Source: Candidatus Dadabacteria bacterium UBA2774
GTDB lineage: Bacteria > Desulfobacterota_D > UBA1144 > Nemesobacterales > UBA2774
Reading direction: 5' to 3'
DNA: 8,230 nt
Assembly (NCBI GenBank): GCA_002352485.1
Contig: DEIM01000001.1
Location: forward strand, 13,568 to 21,797
Shown here: piece by piece, positions 1 to 5,859 of the stretch
Numbering within the stretch: the stretch's first letter is position 1
Layout of the letters: each line of letters begins with the position of its first letter
Program-made: the position numbers and the translations under genes
Notes under the pieces: generated by a model
Databases searched by the model: none
What the model saw: only the letters and a program-made list of their open reading frames with translations
Told to the model about the DNA's origin: nothing

Positions 1-36
1 TAAATGGTAATTATTCCCACCTAGTAGTCACTTGAT

Positions 37-66
37 TTGAGTGTACGATTATGCGATACTTATAAA
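37..66 (+). promoter_or_regulatory. Candidate sigma-70-type promoter for the ferritin gene
   Basis: A -35-like TTGAGT (37-42; 4 of 6 consensus bases) and a -10-like TATAAA (61-66; 5 of 6) are separated by 18 bp. A start point near position 73 would give a leader of about 58 nt. An overlapping alternative pairs TTGATT (32-37) with GATACT (55-60) over 17 bp. No convincing Fur box could be read around it, so iron control is not shown. This is a pattern match by eye only. Confidence 0.4.
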
Positions 67-130
67 TAAGAATAGGCTATTATTAGGAAATTGCATACAA
101 TTCAATTCACACTAGATTAAGGAGGTTTTT

Positions 131-634
131 ATGCTGAGTAAACATATTCAGGACGCACTTAATGATCAGATTAAAAACGAGTATTTTGCCTCATATACCT
201 ATCTTTCGATGGCGGCTCACTGCGAGTCTATTAATATGCAGGGTTTTGCGGCCTGGCTCCGCAGACAGAGCGCAGAGGAGCTTACGCACGCTATGAGACT
301 CTTTGATTATATGATTGATAGAGATGCAAAGGTAACACTCCAGTCAATCAATAAACCAAACGCTAAGTTCAAATCTCTGATCGACATGTTCCAGCAGGTT
401 TTGGATAATGAAAGGGAAGTTAGCGGGATGATTAATAAGCTCTATGAGCAGGCGATAAATGAAAACGACCACGCAACCGCTGTAGAGCTGCAGTGGTTCA
501 TACAGGAGCAGGTGGAAGAAGAAAAGAGCGCTAAAGATGTACTTGAGAAGCTAAAGATAGCCGGAAACAGCAGCTCTGCTCTACTGATACTGGACGGGCA
601 GCTTGCTGATAGCGGGGCAGCCCAAGAAGCTTAG
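131..634 (+). CDS. ftnA: Bacterial non-haem ferritin (FtnA type)
   Basis: Cytoplasmic iron-storage protein. By family it forms a 24-subunit shell that oxidises Fe(II) at a di-iron centre and stores ferric mineral. The 167-residue length fits the family (E. coli FtnA is about 165). The ferroxidase residues are all present: E17, E50 and H53 (in the EELTHA stretch), E94, Q127 and E130. The third-site residues E49, E126 and E129 and the conserved Y24 and W122 are also there, so it should be catalytically competent. It has no haem-ligand pattern of bacterioferritin and no signal peptide. The final 20 or so residues (LILDGQLADS and following) match the short fifth helix plus a tail. The ATG at 131 is supported by a strong AAGGAGG at 119-125. 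Its own promoter is likely, and the next gene begins 61 nt downstream. The family call is firm; regulation is unknown. Confidence 0.96.
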   Translation: MLSKHIQDALNDQIKNEYFASYTYLSMAAHCESINMQGFAAWLRRQSAEELTHAMRLFDYMIDRDAKVTLQSINKPNAKFKSLIDMFQQVLDNEREVSGMINKLYEQAINENDHATAVELQWFIQEQVEEEKSAKDVLEKLKIAGNSSSALLILDGQLADSGAAQEA

Positions 635-657
635 CAGCTCAGGGTCAATATAATCTA

Positions 658-678
658 TTTACAATCAAACGTTGTAAA
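658..678. repeat. Perfect 7-bp inverted repeat between ferritin and isomerase genes
   Basis: TTTACAA (658-664) and TTGTAAA (672-678) form a perfect dyad around a 7-nt centre. A consensus -10-like TATAAT lies just upstream at 649-654, though no good -35 accompanies it. The dyad would sit over the expected transcription start, which is how an operator often lies. The AT-rich stem and the lack of a following T-run argue against an intrinsic terminator. Functional assignment is inference. Confidence 0.4.
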
Positions 679-695
679 GAACAAGGTAGTCTCTT

Positions 696-1298
696 ATGAA
701 ACCAGAGCTTGAGTTCTGGTATGAATTTGCCAGCACTTACTCCTATATTTCAGTGATGAGAATAGATGAGTTGGCAAAGAGGGAAGGTGTCTTGATTAAA
801 TGGAGACCCTTTCTTCTCGGACCTATATTCAAGAGCCAGGGATGGGCAACTTCCCCCTTTAATATATACGAGTCAAAGGGCCGTTATATGTGGCGCGACA
901 TAGAGCGTCTTGCTGATAAGTACGGTATCCCATGGGAGAAACCCTCTGAGTTTCCCAGAAACGGGCTCAGGGTTTCAAGAGTGGCACTCGTTGCCGAGCA
1001 AGAGGGTTGGTGCGAAGAGTTCTCACGAAAGGTATTTCAAGCTAATTTTGCCCAGGATAAAGATATATCCGATGAGGCTGTTATAGCTTCCATCCTTGAC
1101 TCAATCGGCAAGAGCAGTGCCCAAGTGATAGAGCGAGCTAAATCAGATGAAACTAAGCTAAAGCTAAGAGCCCAAACCGAGCAAGCAATGGAAAAAGGCA
1201 TATTCGGCGCTCCTACGTTTTCGGCTGGTGATGAGCTGTTCTGGGGTAACGACAGGCTCGAGGACGCGATTATCTGGGTTAAGTCTGAGCGCATCTGA
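696..1298 (+). CDS. 2-hydroxychromene-2-carboxylate isomerase-like / DsbA-family thioredoxin-fold protein
   Basis: Cytoplasmic protein of the HCCA isomerase group, which is related to kappa-class glutathione transferases. Family members catalyse glutathione-dependent isomerisation in naphthalene-type aromatic breakdown, but many homologues have no proven substrate. At 200 residues it has the usual length. The N-terminal strand and loop EFWYEFASTYSY (residues 6-17) place S13 where the glutathione-activating serine lies, rather than a CxxC pair, so it is not a disulfide oxidoreductase. The segment RPFLLGPIF (37-45), the cis-proline loop FGAPTF (170-175, P173) and the ending FWGNDRLEDA (182-191) are typical of the family. 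There is no signal peptide. The ribosome-binding site is weak (AAGG near 684-687). No aromatic-degradation genes lie nearby, so the physiological role is open. It is more likely a general glutathione-linked isomerase or transferase than a dedicated naphthalene enzyme. Confidence 0.85.
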   Translation: MKPELEFWYEFASTYSYISVMRIDELAKREGVLIKWRPFLLGPIFKSQGWATSPFNIYESKGRYMWRDIERLADKYGIPWEKPSEFPRNGLRVSRVALVAEQEGWCEEFSRKVFQANFAQDKDISDEAVIASILDSIGKSSAQVIERAKSDETKLKLRAQTEQAMEKGIFGAPTFSAGDELFWGNDRLEDAIIWVKSERI

Positions 1299-1321
1299 CA
1301 GTGCTCCATTCCGACTATAAT
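1295..1321 (+). promoter_or_regulatory. Candidate promoter for the TraB/GumN-family gene
   Basis: A perfect -10 hexamer TATAAT (1316-1321) lies 15 bp downstream of CTGACA (1295-1300; 5 of 6 matches to TTGACA). The spacer is shorter than the optimal 17 bp, which weakens the call. The -35 element overlaps the stop codon of the upstream isomerase gene. Transcription would start near 1328, leaving a leader of about 84 nt that contains a short in-frame upstream reading frame. Confidence 0.4.
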
Positions 1322-1366
1322 AGTTTACTAACCATTTCCTATATGTTTCTAACAAAGGGAGTTTGA

Positions 1367-1393
1367 ATGCTTTATACTTTTACCTCTACTTGA
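1367..1393 (+). other. Short upstream reading frame (8 codons) in the leader of the TraB/GumN gene
   Basis: An ATG at 1367 is followed by seven codons and a TGA at 1391-1393, giving MLYTFTST. It has a purine-rich AAAGGGA (1354-1360) six bases upstream, a better-looking initiation site than that of the main gene. It is in the same frame as the TTG start at 1412, with 18 nt between its stop and that start. It may be a translated leader, or the remains of a former longer start. Chance is also possible for so short a frame. Confidence 0.2.
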
Positions 1394-1411
1394 GTCAGGG
1401 AGAAAATAACA

Positions 1412-2320
1412 TTGAGAAAAAGAGATTCACACAAGTATCTTGAGTGCTTTATTGCGCTCTTATTAATACTTGTTACCCAAAGCCCGGCGTTTGCTCAGAA
1501 CACTGCCCATTCTGGGGAAAAGAGCTTTCTATGGAGTGCTAAATCAGATAGCAATACCGTATATATACTTGGTTCTTTACACCTGCTCAATCAAGACAGC
1601 TATCCGCTCGGAGAGGCATACGAGGAGGCTTTTAAGGATTCTGAGGTAGTGGTGTTCGAGGTTGATCCCGGGGAATTGGACAGGCCCGAAACAATAAAAA
1701 TGGTCCTCGCAAAGGCAGCGCTTGAAAAAGGGAAGACACTCCAAGATACCGTTTCACCTGAGACATACCAACTTGCTAAAAATGAGCTCAAAGAGCTTGG
1801 GGTCGATATAAAAATGTTCTCGGTTACCAAGCCCTGGTTTTTAGCGGTAACGGTGACGATATTAAAGCTCGCCAAGATGGGTTTTAACCCTGAATACGGA
1901 GTAGATCAATATTTTTATAATAAGGCTAAGGAATCCAGCAAAGAAGTGAGGGGCCTAGAGACAGCTGAGTTCCAAATCGACTTAATTGCGTCTTTGGGAG
2001 AGGAGCATCAGGACGAGGTACTTCTTCATACGCTAAAAGACCTGGATGTAATTGAGCTTGAACTCTCAAGCTTAATCGACTCATGGAGAAGGGGGGATGA
2101 AGAAGAGTTTCAGGAGTTAATTCTAAGAAGCTATGGAGAATATCCCCAGGTGTATGACAAGCTCATCGTTAATCGTAACAAGAATTGGCTTAAAGAGATC
2201 CAGAGCTATCTGAGAGGGGATAAAAATTACCTGGTTGTTGTGGGCGCAGGGCACCTTGTGGGTCAGGAGGGGCTCATTAAACTTCTTAGTAAGAAGGGGT
2301 ACAGTGTAGAGCAGATGTAG
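1412..2320 (+). CDS. Exported TraB/GumN-family protein
   Basis: A 302-residue member of the TraB/PrgY/GumN (Tiki-like) superfamily. Its eukaryotic relatives include metal-dependent proteases; bacterial members are mostly uncharacterised. An N-terminal signal peptide is clear: basic start, hydrophobic stretch at residues 13-22, and AFA-Q at 26-29 as the likely cleavage site, so it should be periplasmic. The two hallmark histidine motifs are present: GSLH (54-57) at the front and GAGH (278-281) near the C-terminus. The conserved FEVD acid patch (82-85, E83), GVDQYF (163-168), LETAEFQ (182-188) and R255/N256 before the last helix are also there. All the residues expected of a metal site seem intact. 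The start is TTG at 1412, preceded by AGGGAGA (1397-1403) at 8 nt; no in-frame ATG gives a better signal peptide. It stands alone before the convergent operon. The substrate is unknown. Confidence 0.88.
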   Translation: MRKRDSHKYLECFIALLLILVTQSPAFAQNTAHSGEKSFLWSAKSDSNTVYILGSLHLLNQDSYPLGEAYEEAFKDSEVVVFEVDPGELDRPETIKMVLAKAALEKGKTLQDTVSPETYQLAKNELKELGVDIKMFSVTKPWFLAVTVTILKLAKMGFNPEYGVDQYFYNKAKESSKEVRGLETAEFQIDLIASLGEEHQDEVLLHTLKDLDVIELELSSLIDSWRRGDEEEFQELILRSYGEYPQVYDKLIVNRNKNWLKEIQSYLRGDKNYLVVVGAGHLVGQEGLIKLLSKKGYSVEQM

Positions 2321-2365
2321 CGAATACAAAGTACTTGTCGACTTCTCTTTAGATGCTGCAATGCA

Positions 2366-5248
2366 CTAAGCGTCTGTTTTTTGTATGACACTGTTTACGA
2401 CTTCGCCCAGTTCTTTCAGCTTATAGGGTTTAGCTATAACCCCCAAAAAGCCATGCATCTTAAAATCTGACATCACGGGGTTGTGCGAGTAGCCGCTTGA
2501 AGCAATTGCTCTTACCTCGGGGTCAATCTCAATTAACTTCACCACAGTCTCCTTCCCCCCTATACCCCCGGGCACTGTGAGGTCAAGTATTACCAGGTCG
2601 TAGTCCCCGCCGTTTTGCCCCGCGCCCTGGTACATACTGATTGCCTCAGAGCCGTCTTTAGCAAATGAGACTTCATACCCAAGACTAATGAGCATTTCTC
2701 CTGCGACTTCTCTCACAAGCTCCTCATCATCCATGACCAATATTCTTCCGCATCCGCTGATATGTTTGTCAAAAGATTCAACATCGACGCTGTAGTTTGT
2801 GGATGATGCAGGCAGCAAGACTTTAACAGTAGTACCATGACCCGGTTCCGACTCAACGGTTACCGATCCGTCGTGTTTTTTAATTATCGAGTAGCAAGTT
2901 GCAAGCCCAAGGCCATTCCCTTCCTGTTTTGTCGTGAAATAAGGATCGAATATCTTTGAGAGGTATTCGTGAGGTATACCGACCCCCGAGTCCTGTATAG
3001 ATATTTTTATGTATCTTTTTCCTGAGAGATGACCGATTTCCTTAATCTTAAGGTTTTCGGCTGCAATATTTACAATCCCTCCTTCGGGCATTGCCTGTTT
3101 TGCATTAATAACCAGATTATTTATGACTTGGCTTATCTGTCCCTCGTCGATTTCTACTGACCAAAGATCCTCAGGGATTGTGTATTCACACCTGGAGTTT
3201 GATCCCCTGACGGCAAACTCAGCCGATTCCTTAAGGAGCTCTTTTACGGACGTGACGGATTTAATCGGAACCCCGCCTTTAGCAAATGTTAAGAGCTGCT
3301 GGGTCAGGTCGCGTGCGCGAAGAGAAGCCCGCTCGGCCTCAGATAATCTTTTGACAAGCTTTTCCTGAGAATCCTGATATGATTTTGCAAGAGAAATATT
3401 CCCCAAAATAGCTGTTAGAAGATTGTTGAAATCGTGTGCTATGCCGCCTGCTAGAATACCCAGGGATTCCAATTTTTGAGCTCTGAGTAACTCTTCCTCC
3501 ATCATCTTTCGTTCCGTAATATCCTCGTAAGTGCCAAGAATACCCACAACCGCCCCAGTGTCATCGTGAAGGGGTATTTTGTTCATATCAACCCATGCAT
3601 CCTTACCTCCTGCCTGAAGCTGAGCTGTGATAATATGGTATTCGGGCTTGTCGTTCTCAATAACTCGCTTATCTGTTTCTTCAAATAACCGAGCTTCTCC
3701 CTCTCTCCATACCAAGTCACTGTCCATCATTCCTATTATCTCTTCGGGGGAGTTTATGCCGGTGTGCAAGGCAAATGTCTTATTGCACCCCATATACTTT
3801 AAATCAACATCTTTCCAGAAAACTGCCTGCGGTATATTCTCCGTTACGAGCTTCAACATCTCCTGCGATTCTCTAAGCTCAGTACCCGTTTTTTTGTGCT
3901 CAAGCACATTAACAAATATTTCTGCGACAATATTTAGTAGCGATATGATGTCTTCGGGCCAAACTTTTTTCTCTTTCAAAGACTCCAGTCCGAGAAAACC
4001 TATTACCGTGTGCCCGAAGACCATGGGGACTGCAACCATGGATTTTATGCCGGCCATGACAAATGCCTCTTTTTCATAGGTCGCTTCTTCCGGTAGAGTT
4101 TCTATGCTGGGGAAATATATTACTTCACCTCTCATATGACGCTCGAATATCCAAGGAAGACTATTAGAGCTCTTCTCTTTTAGAATTGTGGTCCTTGGCT
4201 CAATACCCTCTCTGCACCACTCATTAGTACAACTCAGGATTCCTGAGTCTTCTCTGTACTGATAGATGTAACTTCTGTCTATACCTTCAAATTTCCCTAT
4301 TACCCCAAGGGCGTAGTTAATGCCTCCTTCAATTTGATCCGGCGAAAGGTTTATAAATAGATTTGAAAGCCCTGAAATGAGTTTCTCGAACTCGAAGCGG
4401 TATTTAAGCGATTCCTCCGCCCTTTTTCGCTCGGATATTTCTAGCTCCAGCTCCTTTGTCCTTTCCCTTACTCTTTTCTCAAGCTCGTCCTGCGCCCTCT
4501 GAAGCTCCTGATCCCTTTCTTCGATTTGTGAGAGCATATCGTTGAAATGCTCGACGAGTACGCCGGATTCATCATCACTCTCTTTGGTAGCCCTAATCGA
4601 AAAATCTTTACTTTCCGATACACGGTTTGCTATGCCAGCCAGGTTCAGTATGGGCTGAGAGATCAGTTTCTGAAGCGCTGTCGAAAGCATGAACGCTACA
4701 AGGAAGCATATGAGAAAAATGATCAAGATAATTGCGATGTTCTGCCATAGCGAGGAGTAGACAGCATTCATGTCGGCGCTTATGTACATTGTTCCGATTT
4801 GCTCATTATCCAGAGTTATCGGGAGATATATCATCATCAAATCGTTTTCGATGTAAGTTCCGGGAGCTCTGGGTTGCGCTGAATTTATGTCTACGGTTGT
4901 CTTATTTCTTGAGCTTGTGTCTGTTTCTACTTTATAAATTTGGGAATTATATGAAGCGAATACCTCTCCTTCACTAGTGTAAATAGTGGCGGATACTATC
5001 CGGGGATCTTCTTTTAGTGCCGATAGTATTTCTTTTCCCGCTTCAGGGTCTCCGAACTCAAGAGCGGCAGTGCTGTTCAAATCCACTATTTTTGCAGTGC
5101 TTGTAAGCTCTCTTTTTATTTCAGAGCGGAACCTTATATAATCGTCAGTGATAAGCGCGATCGAAGCCAGGAACAAAGCTGCCCCGGTTGTTATGAGAAC
5201 TATTAATATTAATTTTCTTTTTATGGATAGGTTTTTTATAAACTGCAC
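2366..5248 (-). CDS. Hybrid sensor histidine kinase: CHASE8-like, HAMP, GAF, PAS, HisKA, HATPase, REC
   Basis: A 960-residue inner-membrane kinase, last gene of the receptor-YfiR-kinase operon. Order of parts: TM1 (about 13-34); periplasmic CHASE8-like domain (about 35-166), recognised by its N-S-T-A-A-L-E-F-G-D stretch (58-67) and the DPRIVSATIY strand (81-90); TM2 (about 170-190); HAMP (about 190-243); coiled coil (about 240-290); GAF (about 285-452); PAS/PAC (about 461-581, ending YEDITERK). The HisKA domain has phospho-acceptor H605 in GGIAHDFNN. The ATPase has N715 (N box), DSGVGIP (753-759), IFDPYFTTK (766-774) and GNGLGL (777-782). A C-terminal receiver has D840/D841, phospho-acceptor D889, S918 and K940. 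All catalytic residues are present. It should autophosphorylate and pass phosphate to its own receiver; no HPt protein or separate response regulator lies in the window. The start is GTG at 5248 with a weak GGGG 8 nt upstream, 24 nt after the yfiR-like stop. CHASE8 with HAMP is also the sensor layout of the diguanylate cyclase YfiN. Confidence 0.95.
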   Translation of the reverse strand: MQFIKNLSIKRKLILIVLITTGAALFLASIALITDDYIRFRSEIKRELTSTAKIVDLNSTAALEFGDPEAGKEILSALKEDPRIVSATIYTSEGEVFASYNSQIYKVETDTSSRNKTTVDINSAQPRAPGTYIENDLMMIYLPITLDNEQIGTMYISADMNAVYSSLWQNIAIILIIFLICFLVAFMLSTALQKLISQPILNLAGIANRVSESKDFSIRATKESDDESGVLVEHFNDMLSQIEERDQELQRAQDELEKRVRERTKELELEISERKRAEESLKYRFEFEKLISGLSNLFINLSPDQIEGGINYALGVIGKFEGIDRSYIYQYREDSGILSCTNEWCREGIEPRTTILKEKSSNSLPWIFERHMRGEVIYFPSIETLPEEATYEKEAFVMAGIKSMVAVPMVFGHTVIGFLGLESLKEKKVWPEDIISLLNIVAEIFVNVLEHKKTGTELRESQEMLKLVTENIPQAVFWKDVDLKYMGCNKTFALHTGINSPEEIIGMMDSDLVWREGEARLFEETDKRVIENDKPEYHIITAQLQAGGKDAWVDMNKIPLHDDTGAVVGILGTYEDITERKMMEEELLRAQKLESLGILAGGIAHDFNNLLTAILGNISLAKSYQDSQEKLVKRLSEAERASLRARDLTQQLLTFAKGGVPIKSVTSVKELLKESAEFAVRGSNSRCEYTIPEDLWSVEIDEGQISQVINNLVINAKQAMPEGGIVNIAAENLKIKEIGHLSGKRYIKISIQDSGVGIPHEYLSKIFDPYFTTKQEGNGLGLATCYSIIKKHDGSVTVESEPGHGTTVKVLLPASSTNYSVDVESFDKHISGCGRILVMDDEELVREVAGEMLISLGYEVSFAKDGSEAISMYQGAGQNGGDYDLVILDLTVPGGIGGKETVVKLIEIDPEVRAIASSGYSHNPVMSDFKMHGFLGVIAKPYKLKELGEVVNSVIQKTDA

Positions 5249-5272
5249 TTTATATACCCCGTCATGCGAAAT

Positions 5273-5815
5273 TTACCTTATTACATTAGTAGCCAGGTTA
5301 AGGAGTTTAGAGCTTATCTTAAGACCTGCCTCTGCTCCGGCGTTTAGATTTATTTCAAACCTGATTTTATTACCCACTATAACAAAGTTTATAATCACTC
5401 CCTTATGAGCGAAACCCTTTGTTTGTCCGACGGTTAAAATATTCGACCCCTTTACATGATTTAAGATCTTCTCGTGTCTCTTCTCTTCTGAAGGACTGAT
5501 AAATAGAACGTTACAACTTTCAATTTCCCGAAGTCTCTCCACCTGCCTGACTACTATTTTAAGTCCTCCGACTTCCTTCCCTTCGATCTTAACCATGGCA
5601 TTAACCATTGGCCCCTTACCGATAATACCGACTACAATAACTTTAGAGTCAGAAGGTAGAGCAGTATCCGGCCATTCTATGAATTTTATAAACTTATGTA
5701 TGAAAGCTGCTTGAACATCTTCCCGTGAAGCGGACTGAGCGTGTGCATAGTCAACGCCGTCAACCGCTAACAAGTGTAAAACGATAAGAATAACACTAAA
5801 ATATTTCTTTAACAA
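5273..5815 (-). CDS. Periplasmic YfiR-family (DUF4154) signalling protein
   Basis: A 180-residue exported protein of the YfiR/DUF4154 family, whose studied member in Pseudomonas represses the membrane diguanylate cyclase YfiN from the periplasm. The signal peptide has a hydrophobic core (about 6-18) and an AHA-Q cleavage site (24-27). Family marks: AAFIHKFIKFIEWP (36-49), the strand VIVVGIIGKGP (59-69), C101 followed by LFIS (104-107), ILTVGQTKGF (126-135), and the ending INF...RFEIN...AGLKISSKLLNLA (142-175). C101 is the only cysteine in the mature chain, so the two disulfides described for Pseudomonas YfiR cannot form. The start is TTG at 5815, with AGGA (5822-5825) 6 nt upstream on the coding strand; no ATG offers a full signal peptide. 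It lies 40 nt after the receptor gene and 24 nt before the kinase gene. It most likely binds the kinase's periplasmic CHASE8-like domain; this is inferred from the family, not seen. Confidence 0.92.
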   Translation of the reverse strand: MLKKYFSVILIVLHLLAVDGVDYAHAQSASREDVQAAFIHKFIKFIEWPDTALPSDSKVIVVGIIGKGPMVNAMVKIEGKEVGGLKIVVRQVERLREIESCNVLFISPSEEKRHEKILNHVKGSNILTVGQTKGFAHKGVIINFVIVGNKIRFEINLNAGAEAGLKISSKLLNLATNVIR

Positions 5816-5836
5816 TATATTTCCTGTCCTGCCTAT

Positions 5837-5859
5837 ATAATAGTTTTAAACCCTATTAT
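5837..5859. repeat. Inverted repeat in the receptor/yfiR-like intercistronic gap
   Basis: ATAATAG (5837-5843) and CTATTAT (5853-5859) are perfectly complementary across a 9-nt loop. The dyad overlaps the TAA stop of the receptor gene (5856-5858). The stem is AT-rich and has no U-tract after it, so it is unlikely to terminate fully. It could affect mRNA decay or the ratio of receptor to downstream signalling proteins. That role is inference. Confidence 0.3.

Noticed and set aside
2321..2365. Bidirectional terminator between the convergent TraB/GumN and kinase genes
   Set aside because: Only short palindromes (AAGTACTT, TGCAATGCA) are present, without a GC-rich stem or T-run.
3627..4079. 150-codon + strand open frame inside the kinase gene
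   Set aside because: It is antisense to well-conserved GAF and PAS coding sequence and has no family features; it is a shadow of the real gene.
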